Assembly (NCBI RefSeq): GCF_040730185.1
Contig: NZ_CP160402.1
Span: 1,116,001 to 1,180,000, forward strand
Length of the DNA stretch: 64,000 nucleotides
Reading direction: 5' to 3'
Source of the DNA: Streptomyces sp. Je 1-332
Lineage (GTDB): Bacteria; Actinomycetota; Actinomycetes; Streptomycetales; Streptomycetaceae
How positions within the stretch are numbered: position 1 is the first letter of the stretch; the number at the start of each line of letters is the position of its first letter. The notes beneath the pieces were generated by a model. It was not told the origin of the DNA, made no database searches, and was given only the letters and a program-made list of their open reading frames with translations. This document shows positions 25,106-34,543 of the stretch, piece by piece. Made by a program: the position numbers and the translations under genes.

Positions 25106-26923
25106 ATGGATCCACTCAGCGACGGCCGGACCCGGCGTAACCGAGGCCGACGTAACCGAGGCCGACGTGACCGAACCCGGCGTGACCCGAGCCGGCAGTG
25201 GCCACGCCCCTCAGCCGCGTCGGCAGCGGGGCTGCTCGCGTCGCCCCGATGGCGCGGCGCTCTGGCCGTCCTCGCCGGGGCGCTGCCCGCCCTCGCCTTT
25301 CCCGCCCCCTCGCTGTGGTGGTTCGCCTACGTCGCGCTCGTGCCCTGGATCCTGCTGGCACGCTCGGCGGACACGGGGCGCAGGGCGGCGCTCGACGGTT
25401 GGCTCGGCGGCCTCGGGTTCATGGTGGCGGTACATCACTGGCTGCTGCCGAGCCTCCATGTGTTCACCCTCGTCATCGCCGCGCTGCTCGGCCTGTTGTG
25501 GGCGCCGTGGGGCTGGCTGGTGCGGCGCCTCATGGGCGGGGCGCCCACCCCGGGGCGGACCGCGGCAGCGCTGGTCGTTCTGCCGTCCGGCTGGCTGATG
25601 GTCGAGCTGGTCAGGTCCTGGGAGGGCCTCGGCGGCCCGTGGGGTCTGCTCGGCTCCAGTCAGTGGCAGGTCGAGCCCGCCCTGCGCCTGATGTCGGTGG
25701 GCGGCGTATGGCTGGTCAGCGCCCTGATCGTCACCCTGAACACCGCCGTCGCGGCGCTCGTCGCGGCCCGGGCCCGGCAGGCCCGGGTCCCGCTCCCGGC
25801 CCGTGCGGCTCGTACGTCACGCCCCTCCCCTACGTCACACCCCTCCCTGACGTCACGCCCATCCCGTACGTCACGCACGGCCGCCGCCAGGGCCGTTCCC
25901 GCCACCGCCGGACTCGTGGCGGTGGCCGCGGCCGCCACATCCGCCTGGGCATGGGCGCCGTCGCCCGAGCCCGCGGGCCGGATGCGCGTGGCCGTCGTGC
26001 AGCCGGGGGTGATGGACGGGGCCGGCAGCGCCGACAGGCGGCTCGCGCGTGAGGAGGAGCTGACCCGCGGCCTGGCGGGCCAGGACCTGGACCTCGTCGT
26101 CTGGGGCGAGAGCAGCGTCGGCTACGACCTCGCGGAGCGACCGGACGTCGCCCGGCGGATAGCCGCGCTGTCCCGGGAGGTCGGCGCCGACGTCCTGGTG
26201 AACGTGGACGCCCGCCGCTCCGACAAGACGGGCATCTTCAAGAGCTCCGTCCTCGTGGGCCCCGAGGGCCCGACCGCCGGCGACCGCTACGACAAGATGC
26301 GGCTCGTCCCCTTCGGCGAGTACGTTCCCGCACGCTCGCTCCTCGGCTGGGCGACGTCCGTAGGCAAGGCGGCGGGCGAGGACCGCAGGCGCGGGGAGCG
26401 TCCGGTGGTGATGAAGGTGGGGGGCGGCCTGAAGGTCGGGCCGCTGGTGTGCTTCGAATCGGCGTTTCCCGACATGAGCCGTCATCTGACGCGCGAGGGC
26501 GCCCAGTTGCTGCTCGCGCAGTCGTCCACCTCGACGTTCCAGTCCAGCTGGGCGCCCGAGCAGCACGCCTCGCTCGCGGCGGTGCGGGCCGCCGAGACCG
26601 GCCGCCCCATGGTGCACGCCACGCTCACCGGCGTCTCCGCGGTGTACGGCCCGCGGGGCGAGCGGGTCGGAGCGCCGCTCTCCACCTCGGCGAGCAGCAC
26701 GGCGACGTACGACATTCCGCTGGCCAAGGGCGTCACGCCGTACGTCAGGCTGGGCGACTGGCCCGTGCACGCCGCACTCGGTGTGCTGGCGCTGCTGTGC
26801 GCGGCCGAGGGCGTCCGTTCCCTGCGGGGGCCGGCCAGGGGACGGCTCAGGCAGCCTGCTCCTGAGCCGCGCGAACCACACGCTCGCACAGCTCATGGGT
26901 CGCCAGCGCATCCCGGGCGCTGA
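25106..26923 (+). CDS. lnt: Apolipoprotein N-acyltransferase
   Basis: A 605-residue membrane enzyme that N-acylates the lipid-modified cysteine of lipoproteins. Helices fill about 45-300; the nitrilase-like catalytic domain runs from ~295 to 560 with Glu in VVWGESSVG, Lys in YDKMRLVPFGEYVP and Cys in VCFESAFP, followed by a last helix. Two low-complexity inserts stand out: the Arg-rich N terminus (RRNRGRRNRGRRD) and TSRPSPTSHPSLTSRPS near 240, both from slipped repeats. Streptomycetes carry two lnt genes; this matches the lnt2 position from memory. Its 3' end overlaps the convergent oxidoreductase gene by 77 bases. Confidence 0.9.
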   Translation: MDPLSDGRTRRNRGRRNRGRRDRTRRDPSRQWPRPSAASAAGLLASPRWRGALAVLAGALPALAFPAPSLWWFAYVALVPWILLARSADTGRRAALDGWLGGLGFMVAVHHWLLPSLHVFTLVIAALLGLLWAPWGWLVRRLMGGAPTPGRTAAALVVLPSGWLMVELVRSWEGLGGPWGLLGSSQWQVEPALRLMSVGGVWLVSALIVTLNTAVAALVAARARQARVPLPARAARTSRPSPTSHPSLTSRPSRTSRTAAARAVPATAGLVAVAAAATSAWAWAPSPEPAGRMRVAVVQPGVMDGAGSADRRLAREEELTRGLAGQDLDLVVWGESSVGYDLAERPDVARRIAALSREVGADVLVNVDARRSDKTGIFKSSVLVGPEGPTAGDRYDKMRLVPFGEYVPARSLLGWATSVGKAAGEDRRRGERPVVMKVGGGLKVGPLVCFESAFPDMSRHLTREGAQLLLAQSSTSTFQSSWAPEQHASLAAVRAAETGRPMVHATLTGVSAVYGPRGERVGAPLSTSASSTATYDIPLAKGVTPYVRLGDWPVHAALGVLALLCAAEGVRSLRGPARGRLRQPAPEPREPHARTAHGSPAHPGR

Positions 26924-27755
26924 GCACCTTGCCCGCGCGCACGGCGTCGAGGAACGAGAGCACCACCTGCTCGATGCCGCGCTGCCGGGCGACCGACACC
27001 CAGTCGCCGCGCCGCCGCACGCTGGGCTGGCCCTTGTGGTCGATGACCTCGGCGAGGTTGAGCACCTGCCGCTTCGTGTCCTGGCCCGACACCTCGAGGA
27101 TCTCCTCGGTGGAACCGCTCAGCCGGTTCATCACACCGAGCGCGGTGAACCCGTCCCCCGCCAGCTGCAGCACGACATGCTCCATGAGCCCGTCCTGGAT
27201 GCGGGCGCGCACACCGACGTGGTCGATCGGCCCCGGCGCGAGGAAGCGCAGCGTGTCCACGACGTGGATGAAGTCGTCGAGGACGAGCGTGCGCACGTCC
27301 TCGGGCAGACCGACGCGGTTCTTCTGCATCAGGATCAGCTCGCGGGGGTGCTCGACGCACTGCGCGTAGCCAGGCGCGAAGCGGCGGTTGAAGCCGACGG
27401 CGAGGCTGACGGAGCGCTCCTCGGCCAGACGCACGAGCCGCTCGGAGTCGGCGAGTTCGTACGCGAGGGGCTTGTCCACATAGGTGGCCACGCCCGCTTC
27501 GAGCAGCCGCGTCACGATCTCCGGGTGGGCGGCTGTCGAGGCGTGCACGAAGGCGGCGTCGATGCCCTGGGCGAGCAGCGCGTCCAGGTCGGTGTGGCAG
27601 CGCTCGTCCGGGATGTGGTGGACGCCGGCGACGCGGGCGAGGGTCGCGGGCGTGCGCGTCTGCAGGTGCAGCTCGACGCCCGGCAGGGTGGTGAGCACGG
27701 GCAGATACGCCTTCTGCGCGATGTCACCGAGTCCGATACAGCCAACCTTCACCAC
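26847..27755 (-). CDS. Gfo/Idh/MocA-family oxidoreductase
   Basis: A 302-residue NAD(P)-dependent dehydrogenase of the Gfo/Idh/MocA family. The nucleotide motif GCIGLGDIAQKAYLP (5-19), YVDKPLA with the catalytic Lys, and the His in DDFIHVVDTLRF are all present. Substrates in this family are sugars, inositols or their derivatives; this one cannot be assigned. The start is one of two adjacent GTG codons at 27755. It faces a small lipoprotein gene divergently with a 250-base gap that holds no gene. Confidence 0.88.
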   Translation of the reverse strand: MVKVGCIGLGDIAQKAYLPVLTTLPGVELHLQTRTPATLARVAGVHHIPDERCHTDLDALLAQGIDAAFVHASTAAHPEIVTRLLEAGVATYVDKPLAYELADSERLVRLAEERSVSLAVGFNRRFAPGYAQCVEHPRELILMQKNRVGLPEDVRTLVLDDFIHVVDTLRFLAPGPIDHVGVRARIQDGLMEHVVLQLAGDGFTALGVMNRLSGSTEEILEVSGQDTKRQVLNLAEVIDHKGQPSVRRRGDWVSVARQRGIEQVVLSFLDAVRAGKVLSARDALATHELCERVVRAAQEQAA

Positions 27756-28008
27756 TGTCCTGTTTCTCCTCTACCACAGCACGAGTCCCGCCCCACGCAG
27801 CATACTGCCGGGCAAACGGGTGGGTGGGCGGGAGAAGATCCGCCGCGAAGCGGCAGGGCAAACCAGAGTCAACCCGCAGACAACAACCCACCGCCGGGCA
27901 CCCCAGCACCCCCGCTCCCCCTGCCGGCCAGAGGCACCCTCACCCATGCGGGCCAACTTCCCCCCGTTCCCTCGCCGAAAGCGCCCCTCACCCCGCAGAG
28001 TTGCGCGA

Positions 28009-28467
28009 ATGCACCGAACCACGGCCACCGCCGCCACACTCCTGGCCTCCGTGGCGGTCACCGCCCTCTCCGGCTGTGTGAGCGTCGAGCGGCAGCCCGC
28101 GCCGGGGCCGTCCGCCGCGAGCGCCCCACCCCCGGCACCCCGCGCCGACGGCGACTCCCGCCCCCGGGTCGTGGAAGCCCCGGCCCGCGAGGCACTGGAG
28201 CTCGTGGGGCCGCCCCGCGACCCGGTGCCCCGCGCCACTGGCACCGCACCGACCGTCCCTGCGCCGGAGCGCCCCACGGTGCTCCCCCCGCAGCGCTCGG
28301 ACCCGCCCCCGCGCCGCCAGGGCCACCGGCCCGAGGCCGCCGCACCGCCCGCTCTGCCCTCCGCGGTCCCCACGAGCGCGGACCTCTGCGCCCTCGGCAA
28401 GCAGTACGGCGGCTGGCAGCCCGGCAGCCCCGAAGCAGTCATCTGCCAGGGCGCCTACGGTCATTGA
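28009..28467 (+). CDS. Small Pro-rich lipoprotein
   Basis: A 152-residue lipoprotein: signal peptide with lipobox LSGC (Cys near 22), then ~90 residues rich in Pro, Ala and Arg, ending in a compact C-terminal motif ADLCALGKQYGGWQPGS and VICQGAYG with two cysteines. The tail motif recurs in Streptomyces lipoproteins. ATG 28009 starts the signal peptide. Substrate for the nearby Lnt. Function unknown. Confidence 0.8.
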   Translation: MHRTTATAATLLASVAVTALSGCVSVERQPAPGPSAASAPPPAPRADGDSRPRVVEAPAREALELVGPPRDPVPRATGTAPTVPAPERPTVLPPQRSDPPPRRQGHRPEAAAPPALPSAVPTSADLCALGKQYGGWQPGSPEAVICQGAYGH

Positions 28468-28520
28468 CCCCCACTGCGCACGCCCCTCCCCCCCCGGCCC
28501 CCGGCCCGCGGCCCGCGGCC

Positions 28521-29009
28521 TCACTCCACCTCGCTGCCCTCCCCCAGCCGCAGCTCCAGCCTTCCGATGGCCGCTCTGATCCCGTCCCCGTACCCGTCGT
28601 CCCCCAGCGCCCCGACCGCCCCTCGCGCCCGCCGGATGTGATTGCGCGCGGCCTCGGGGCGCCCCAGCTTGGCGTAGTCCGCGGCGAGGTTCAGATGCAA
28701 GGACGGATAGAAACCGCGGACCGCGATCGAGTCCTGGTGTTCGTGCAGGCGCTCGTCCGTGAGCTCGTCAGCGGCCGACAACGCCCGCAGATCCCAGGCC
28801 AGTTCGTCCGAGGGGTCCTCCTGCGTGTCCGCCATGTAGTGCGCGAGCGTGCACCGATGCAGCGGGTCGCCGTCCTCGCCGATCTCCGACCAGAGACCGA
28901 GGAAGCGGCCCTGCGCCTCCTCGCGGTCACCCCCGTGGTGCAGCATGACCGCCTGCCCGATCCGGGTCATCATGGCGTCTTCCGCCGCCTGCTCCTGCTG
29001 CTCCGCCAC
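28521..29009 (-). CDS. Tetratricopeptide-like protein
   Basis: A ~162-residue soluble helical protein. Paired helices of TPR-like shape are visible (RCTLAHYMADTQED, SLHLNLAADYAKLGRPEAA with the A-x-LGR pattern, then ARNHIRRARGAV). GTG 29009 has GGAGG five bases upstream; TTG 29075 in the same frame would add 22 residues. It lies 100 bases downstream of ung on the same strand. Such proteins in Streptomyces are annotated as TPR or hypothetical; partner unknown. Confidence 0.75.
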   Translation of the reverse strand: MAEQQEQAAEDAMMTRIGQAVMLHHGGDREEAQGRFLGLWSEIGEDGDPLHRCTLAHYMADTQEDPSDELAWDLRALSAADELTDERLHEHQDSIAVRGFYPSLHLNLAADYAKLGRPEAARNHIRRARGAVGALGDDGYGDGIRAAIGRLELRLGEGSEVE

Positions 29010-29112
29010 CGGGTCCTCCACGCTCGTACGCCCATCGTGCACACCGCTCTCGACGCTATCCGCCCCCACTGACAATCACGGTCAGGCGCGGTCCAGTGTC
29101 GATCAGCCGACC

Positions 29113-29796
29113 TCAGCCCAGGTCGGGAATGCGCCAGTCGATCGGCGCATGCCCCTGCGCCGCCACGGCCGCGTCGATCTGGGTGAAGGGGTGCGAGCCG
29201 AAGAACCTCTTCGCGGAGAGCGGCGAGGGGTGTGCGCCCTTCACGACCGCGTGCCGCTCCTCGTCGATGAGCGGCAGCTTCTTCTGGGCGTAGTTGCCCC
29301 ACAGGACGAAGACGGCGGGGTCGGGGCGGGCGGCCACCGCGCGGATCACCGCGTCGGTGAACTTCTCCCAGCCCTTGCCCTTGTGGGAGTTGGCCTCTCC
29401 GGCACGGACCGTGAGCACCGCGTTCAGGAGGAGGACGCCCTGCTGGGCCCACGGCATCAGATAGCCGTTGTCGGGCACGGGGTGGCCGAGCTCCTCCCGC
29501 ATCTCCTTGTAGATGTTCCGCAGCGAGGGCGGGGTCTTCACGCCGGGGCGCACGGAGAAGCAGAGGCCGTGCCCCTGCCCCTCGCCGTGATATGGGTCCT
29601 GACCGAGGACGAGGACCTTGACCTGGTCGTACGGCGTGGCGTCGAGCGCGGCGAAGACTTCGTCACGCGGAGGGTAGACGGGTCCCTTTTCCCGCTCTTC
29701 CTCGACGAACTCGGTGAGCTCCTTGAAGTAGGGCTTCTGCAGCTCCTCGCCGAGGACTCCGCGCCAGGACGCGGGCAGCATGGCGATGTCGGTCAC
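29113..29796 (-). CDS. ung: Uracil-DNA glycosylase, family 1
   Basis: A 227-residue enzyme that removes uracil from DNA to start base-excision repair. Active-site motif A is GQDPYH (65-70, Asp67) and motif B HPSPLS, with NAVLTVRAGEANSH in between. Length is exactly that of bacterial family-1 UNG. GTG 29796 has GGAGG eight bases upstream; an upstream GTG would give a non-homologous extension. It faces no partner and is likely monocistronic or leads into the TPR gene. Confidence 0.95.
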   Translation of the reverse strand: MTDIAMLPASWRGVLGEELQKPYFKELTEFVEEEREKGPVYPPRDEVFAALDATPYDQVKVLVLGQDPYHGEGQGHGLCFSVRPGVKTPPSLRNIYKEMREELGHPVPDNGYLMPWAQQGVLLLNAVLTVRAGEANSHKGKGWEKFTDAVIRAVAARPDPAVFVLWGNYAQKKLPLIDEERHAVVKGAHPSPLSAKRFFGSHPFTQIDAAVAAQGHAPIDWRIPDLG

Positions 29797-29889
29797 GTCA
29801 ACAACCTCCGGTGTGCGGTCACTTCTCACCACAGAACCTACCGGCGGCCACTGACAATCGACCCGGCGCCCGCTGCCCGCGGCCTCCCG

Positions 29890-31521
29890 CTACCAGCTGG
29901 TCTTGCGCTGCAACTCCCACATCATCATGATCGCCGAGGGGTCCAGGGCCCGTTCGCCGCCCGCGATCTCCTCGCTCGCCATGATGTACTGCTTGCCCTG
30001 CCACAGCGGCAGCAGCCGCGCGTCGTCGACCAGGAGCTTCTGGGCCCTTTCGAAGTCGTCGGCCACCGCGCCGCGATCGGCCTCACGGCGCGAGCGCGGC
30101 AGCACCTCGTCGGTGATCTCCCGTGACGGGTAAGGCGTGTTGAGCACGTTCTTCGTGCCGACGAACGGCGCGATGAAGTTCTCCGCGTCGGGGAAGTCGG
30201 GGAACCAGCCACGGCCGAAGACCGGGTACTCGCGCTTCTTGGTGCCCGCGTCGAACTCGGTCCAGGGGCGGCCCTTGATCGTGATCTTGAAGAGGCCGGA
30301 AGCCTCGAGCTGCCGCTTGATCTCCTTGAACTCTCCCTCGGTCGCCGAACCGTAGCGGTCGGTCGTGTACCAGAGGGTGAGCGGCACGGGCTCGTTGATG
30401 CCCGCGCTCTTGAGGATGTTCGCGGCCTTGCTGTCGCTGGGGTCCCCGTAGTCGTCGAAGAAGCCCGTGCCGTGGCCGGTGAGCCCCTGGGGGACCATCG
30501 AGTACAGCGGCTCGACGGTGTCCTGGTAGATCTTGTGGGCGATGGCCGGGCGGTCGATGACCTGGGCGAAGGCCTGGCGGACCGGCTTCTTCCTGGCCCA
30601 GGGGTCATCGGGGTTGAACACCAGGTACCGGATCTCGGTGCCCGAGCCCTCCACGAGCTGGATTCCCTCGCGCGCGTGCTTGTTGGCCTGCATCTCGACG
30701 ACGTCCTCCGCCGCGAGTCCGCGGAAGGTGACATCGATCTGCTTGTTCTTCAGGGCTTCGACCATCGTGGACGACTTCTTGAAGTAGCGGATCGTGACGG
30801 CGTCGTTCTGGCGGTCGGCCGCACCCTCGTAGTGGGGGTTCTTGACCAGTTCCGCCCGCTCACCGGCCTTGTACGACTCCAGGTCGTACGGGCCCGAGCC
30901 CGCGATCGAGGTGCCCTCGCGGAGCTTGTCCGCCGGGTACTCGCTGGGGTCGACGATCGACATGGCGGGGGTGGAGAGCACGAAGGGAAAGGTGGCGTCC
31001 GGCTTCTTGAGCCGGAACGTGACCGTGCTCTCGCCCTTCGTCTCCACCTTGTCGAGCGACCCGAGCAGACCGGCGGGACCGCCCTCCACGTCGATGCGCC
31101 GCATGCGGTCGAAGGTGTACTTGACCGCCTTCGCGTCCAGCGCGTGGCCGTTGGCGAACTTGAGGTCCTCCCGCAGCTCGCAGGTGAAGACCTGGTTCGT
31201 GGCATCCGTGAACTTGCAGGAATCGGCCGCGTCCGGCTCCGGCTCGGCCGCCCCGCTGGGGAAGCTCAGAAGCGTCTGGAAGACGTTGCGGTACAGCTCC
31301 CAGGAGCTGTCCCAGGCGGCGGCCGGATCGAGGGTGCTCGGGGCACTCATCGTGCCGACGGTGATCTTCTGTTCCTCGTCGGACTCGTCCGACGAGAAGA
31401 TTCCACATCCCGAGAGGAGGGATATCGTCACCAGCGCAGCGGCCGGCCGCAGGCCCCGGCGGGGCAGACCGGCCAGGTCACGCAGACCCGCCGCCGCCAC
31501 CAGGCGAACTTCACTGAACAC
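29890..31521 (-). CDS. ABC transporter solute-binding lipoprotein, family 5 (oligopeptide type)
   Basis: A 543-residue lipoprotein of the SBP_bac_5 family, binding oligopeptides or other solutes outside the cell. A long cationic signal region ends in the lipobox LLSGCGIF. Family features: ITVGTMSAPSTLDPA, FTCELREDLKFANGHALDA, the lobe hinge IAGSGPYDLESY and NPHYEG. GTG 31521 has GGAG seven bases upstream. No permease or ATPase gene adjoins, so it is an orphan binding protein relying on a remote transporter. The stop is 93 bases from ung. Confidence 0.9.
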   Translation of the reverse strand: MFSEVRLVAAAGLRDLAGLPRRGLRPAAALVTISLLSGCGIFSSDESDEEQKITVGTMSAPSTLDPAAAWDSSWELYRNVFQTLLSFPSGAAEPEPDAADSCKFTDATNQVFTCELREDLKFANGHALDAKAVKYTFDRMRRIDVEGGPAGLLGSLDKVETKGESTVTFRLKKPDATFPFVLSTPAMSIVDPSEYPADKLREGTSIAGSGPYDLESYKAGERAELVKNPHYEGAADRQNDAVTIRYFKKSSTMVEALKNKQIDVTFRGLAAEDVVEMQANKHAREGIQLVEGSGTEIRYLVFNPDDPWARKKPVRQAFAQVIDRPAIAHKIYQDTVEPLYSMVPQGLTGHGTGFFDDYGDPSDSKAANILKSAGINEPVPLTLWYTTDRYGSATEGEFKEIKRQLEASGLFKITIKGRPWTEFDAGTKKREYPVFGRGWFPDFPDAENFIAPFVGTKNVLNTPYPSREITDEVLPRSRREADRGAVADDFERAQKLLVDDARLLPLWQGKQYIMASEEIAGGERALDPSAIMMMWELQRKTSW

Positions 31522-31664
31522 GCGCACGCTCCTCGATCGGCCATGCCATGGGTCGGGAGACAATATCGCAATGCCCCGCCGGGCCAACTGGCGGCGCCGA
31601 CGGGGCACTTGATGCGCGTGTACGTCCCCTTTGAAGGGCGTACCTGGCGATTACTCGGCCTTCG

Positions 31665-32420
31665 TCAGCTGACGCCCGCATTGAGGAAGATGCCGCCATC
31701 GACCACGAGTGTCTGTCCCGTGACCCAGTCGGACTGGCTCGACGTGAGGAACGCGGCGGCGCCCCCGATGTCCTCGGGCACGCCGAGCCGCCCCAGGGGG
31801 TACGCGGCGGCGGCCTCCTCCTCACGGCCCTCGTACAGGGCCTGGGCGAACTTGGTCTTGACCACGGCGGGCGCGATGGAGTTGACGCGCACCTTGGGCG
31901 CGAACTCGTGCGCGAGCTGCAGGGTGAGGTTGACCATGGCGGCCTTGCTCATGCCGTACGCGCCGATGAACGGCGAGGGGGCGACGCCCGCCACGGAGGC
32001 GATGTTCACGATCGCGCCGCCGTTCTCGCTCTGCCAAGCCTTCCAGGTCTGCTGGGCGAAGCCGAGCGCCGAGATCACGTTGGTCTCGTAGACCTTGCGC
32101 GCCACGTTGAGGTCGAGCTCCGCCATCGGACCGAACACCGGGTTCGTACCGGCGTTGTTGATCAGGAAGTCGACCCGCCCGAAGGCCTCCATGGCGCGCT
32201 CGACGGCGACCGCCTGGTGGGCCTCGTCGTGGGCCTTGCCCGCGACGCCGATGACGCGGTCGGCGCCGAGCCTCTCGACGGCCTCCTTCAGCGCGTCCTC
32301 ATTGCGTCCGGTGATGCACACGCGGTCACCGCGGGCGACGAGCGCCTCCGCGACGCCGTAGCCAATGCCGCGGCTCGCGCCCGTGATGAGCGCGGCCTTT
32401 CCGCTGTCCTGCACAGTCAT
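31665..32420 (-). CDS. Short-chain dehydrogenase/reductase (SDR)
   Basis: A 251-residue classical SDR. Motifs: TGASRGIG (14-21) for cofactor, NNAGTNP, Ser in IVNIASVAGV and the YGMSK catalytic pair, with VDGG near the end. Acts on a ketone or alcohol with NAD(P)H; substrate unknown. It follows the fabG-like gene by 24 bases on the same strand, so both form a two-gene operon, typical of acyl or CoA metabolism. Confidence 0.9.
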   Translation of the reverse strand: MTVQDSGKAALITGASRGIGYGVAEALVARGDRVCITGRNEDALKEAVERLGADRVIGVAGKAHDEAHQAVAVERAMEAFGRVDFLINNAGTNPVFGPMAELDLNVARKVYETNVISALGFAQQTWKAWQSENGGAIVNIASVAGVAPSPFIGAYGMSKAAMVNLTLQLAHEFAPKVRVNSIAPAVVKTKFAQALYEGREEEAAAAYPLGRLGVPEDIGGAAAFLTSSQSDWVTGQTLVVDGGIFLNAGVS

Positions 32421-32444
32421 CTCCGCATCCCTCCGGGAACAGAA

Positions 32445-33206
32445 CTAGTTGAGCGGGCCGCCGGCCACGTACATGACCTGACCCGAGACGAAGCCCGCGG
32501 CGTCGCCCGTGAAGAAGGCGATGGCGTTGGCGATGTCGTCGGGGCGGCCGACGCGCTGCACCGGGATCTGCGTGGCGGCGGCGGCCTGGAAGTCCTCGAA
32601 GCCCATGCCGACGCGGTCGGCGGTGGCCTTGGTCATCTCGGTGACGATGAAGCCGGGGGCCACGGAGTTGGCGGTGACGCCGAACTTGCCGAGCTCCTTG
32701 GCGAGGGTCTTGGTGAAGCCCTGGAGTCCCGCCTTGGCCGCGGCGTAGTTCACCTGGCCGCGGTTGCCGAGCGCGGAGGACGAGGAGAGGTTCACGATCC
32801 GGCCGAACTTGGCGTCCACCATGTGCTTCTGGCAGGCCTTCGACATCAGGAAGGCGCCGCGCAGGTGCACGTTCATGACCGTGTCCCAGTCGCTCGCGCT
32901 CATCTTGAACAGGAGGTTGTCGCGGAGCACACCGGCGTTGTTCACGAGGATCGTGGGCGCGCCGAGCTCGTCGGCGATCCGGGCGATGGCCGCCTCGACC
33001 TGAGCCTCGTCGGAGACGTCGCAGCCGACGGCGATCGCCTTGCCACCGGCAGCGGTGATCTGCGTGACGGTGTCCTTGCAGGCGGCCTCGTCGAGGTCGA
33101 TCACCGCGACGGCGCGGCCTTCGGCGGCCAGGCGTACGGCGGTCGCCGCGCCGATGCCTCGCGCTGCTCCGGTCACGACCGCGACGCGCTGCTCAGTGGT
33201 GGACAT
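32445..33206 (-). CDS. fabG: 3-oxoacyl-ACP reductase-like SDR (FabG family)
   Basis: A 253-residue SDR closest to 3-oxoacyl-[acyl-carrier-protein] reductases: TGAARGIG at the N terminus, NNAGVLRDNLLFKM (a FabG hallmark), VNLSSSSALGN and the YAAAKAG catalytic site. ATG 33206. It leads the operon with the SDR gene behind it. An AGCG-AC-CGCT palindrome lies 50 bases upstream, suggesting control by a TetR-type repressor. It could act on branched acyl-CoA rather than in fatty acid synthesis, since it is not in the fab cluster. Confidence 0.88.
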   Translation of the reverse strand: MSTTEQRVAVVTGAARGIGAATAVRLAAEGRAVAVIDLDEAACKDTVTQITAAGGKAIAVGCDVSDEAQVEAAIARIADELGAPTILVNNAGVLRDNLLFKMSASDWDTVMNVHLRGAFLMSKACQKHMVDAKFGRIVNLSSSSALGNRGQVNYAAAKAGLQGFTKTLAKELGKFGVTANSVAPGFIVTEMTKATADRVGMGFEDFQAAAATQIPVQRVGRPDDIANAIAFFTGDAAGFVSGQVMYVAGGPLN

Positions 33207-33255
33207 GCTGGTTCTCCTCGCCCTTGGGATGCGGCTCTACGGTACGCCCCGATGG

Positions 33256-33269
33256 TGAGCGACCGCTTA
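33256..33269. promoter_or_regulatory. AGCG-AC-CGCT palindrome upstream of the fabG-like gene
   Basis: TGAGCGACCGCTTA is an imperfect 14-bp palindrome centred about 56 bases upstream of the fabG start. Palindromes with AGCG/CGCT arms are usual for TetR regulators of acyl-CoA genes. No such regulator is adjacent. Confidence 0.4.
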
Positions 33270-33341
33270 GTACCTTCAGCTGAACGAGACGCTAGAAGCC
33301 CTGGCACCCGGTGTCAACGGCACACTGGGGCCTGTGATTCT

Positions 33342-33743
33342 TTACCTCACCAGGAGGTCAAGGAGCCGGTCCACCTCCGCGGCGGGATCCGCCGTGAGAC
33401 CCGTGTGCACCGGCCCCGGCTGTACAACGGTCGAGCGCGGCGCGATCAGCCAGCGAAAACGCCGTCCGGCATCGTCCCGCTCGGCCTGGCCCGCCCCTTC
33501 GCCGCCCGCGCAGATCCGCTCGACGGCGCCGAGCGCGGCCCTGATGCCGTCGAGGTCGGCTGCCGGGTCGAGGGCCCGCAGCTTGCTTTCGTCGAGATGC
33601 GTGCGGGCGGCCACGAAGGACCTGGCCCGGCAGTAGACCACCACGCCCGCGTTGAACTGCTCGCCGCGCTCCACGCGCGGCACGACGCGCACCAGGGCGT
33701 ACTCGAAGACGTCCCGCGCGGTCGGTGTCGGCTGCTCGGTCAC
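33342..33743 (-). CDS. DUF3037 protein
   Basis: A 133-residue protein matching DUF3037 (FEYALVRVVPRVERGEQFNAG, VVVYCRARSFVAARTHLD). The family is almost always encoded next to a HipA-like kinase, as here: its GTG at 33743 overlaps the kinase stop (GTGA), so they are translationally coupled. Function is unknown; it may be a partner, substrate or antidote of the kinase, but this is inference. Confidence 0.85.
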   Translation of the reverse strand: MTEQPTPTARDVFEYALVRVVPRVERGEQFNAGVVVYCRARSFVAARTHLDESKLRALDPAADLDGIRAALGAVERICAGGEGAGQAERDDAGRRFRWLIAPRSTVVQPGPVHTGLTADPAAEVDRLLDLLVR

Positions 33744-34543
33744 TTGGTGGCACCCTTCCGCTGCTGCCCGGTCGGGCTCTGCGGCAGCTGGATCCGTTCG
33801 TGGATGGTCTCGGCGCGCGCCAGGAGCGCCGTGACATAGGCGCGGCGCACGGCGTCGGGGTCGTCGAAGCCGGGCTCGTCGACCAGCCACGCGTCGGGCA
33901 CGTCGGCCGCGGCGGCTGTGAGCAGCTCCTGCGTGACGAGCGGGGCGAGCTCCGCGGCGGCCGTGGCGATGTCGGGCCCGAAGGGGGCGAGGGCGTGGTC
34001 CGAGGCGTCGTACGGCTTGGCGGCCGCGGTCTCGGCGGTGCGCCAGTTGTGGTGCCAGATCATGCTCGCGCCGTGGTCGATGAGCCACAGGTCGCCGCCG
34101 GTCATGAGCATGTTCGGGTTGCGCCAGGAGCGGTCCACGTTGTTGATGAGCGCGTCGAACCACACGACGCGGCCCGCCTCGGCCGTACCGACGTCGTACG
34201 CGAGCGGGTCGAAGCCGAGCGCGCCGGAGAGGTACTCCATCCCGAGGTTCACTCCGCCGCTCGACTTGAGCAGCTCCTGCACCTGCTGATCGGGCTCGCC
34301 CAGGCCGAGCACCGGGTCGAGCCAGATCTGCGCGAGGCCCGGCACCCGCAGCCCGAGGCCGCGCGCCAGCCGCCCGCAGATCACCTCGGCGACGAGCGTC
34401 TTGCGGCCCTGGCCGGCGCCGGTGAACTTCATGACGTACGGCGCGTACGTCCCCCGGCCGTCGACGGCCTCGACGAGGCCGGGGAGCGATCCGCCCTCCC
34501 GCAGGGGCGTGACATAGCGGACCGCGGTGACTTCGGTGAGCAT
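33740..34543 (-). CDS. HipA-like kinase
   Basis: A 267-residue protein of the HipA-like (HipA_2) kinase family. The catalytic loop NNVDRSWRNPN (135-144, Asp137, Asn144) and the metal-binding LWLIDHG (Asp156) are intact; the N-terminal glycine-rich segment includes FTGAGQGRKTLVAEVI. It is shorter than E. coli HipA (440) and lacks the N-terminal HipB-binding part, and no HipB-like DNA-binding gene is near. The partner is DUF3037, overlapping by four bases. Target unknown; known relatives phosphorylate tRNA synthetases. Confidence 0.85.
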   Translation of the reverse strand: MLTEVTAVRYVTPLREGGSLPGLVEAVDGRGTYAPYVMKFTGAGQGRKTLVAEVICGRLARGLGLRVPGLAQIWLDPVLGLGEPDQQVQELLKSSGGVNLGMEYLSGALGFDPLAYDVGTAEAGRVVWFDALINNVDRSWRNPNMLMTGGDLWLIDHGASMIWHHNWRTAETAAAKPYDASDHALAPFGPDIATAAAELAPLVTQELLTAAAADVPDAWLVDEPGFDDPDAVRRAYVTALLARAETIHERIQLPQSPTGQQRKGATK

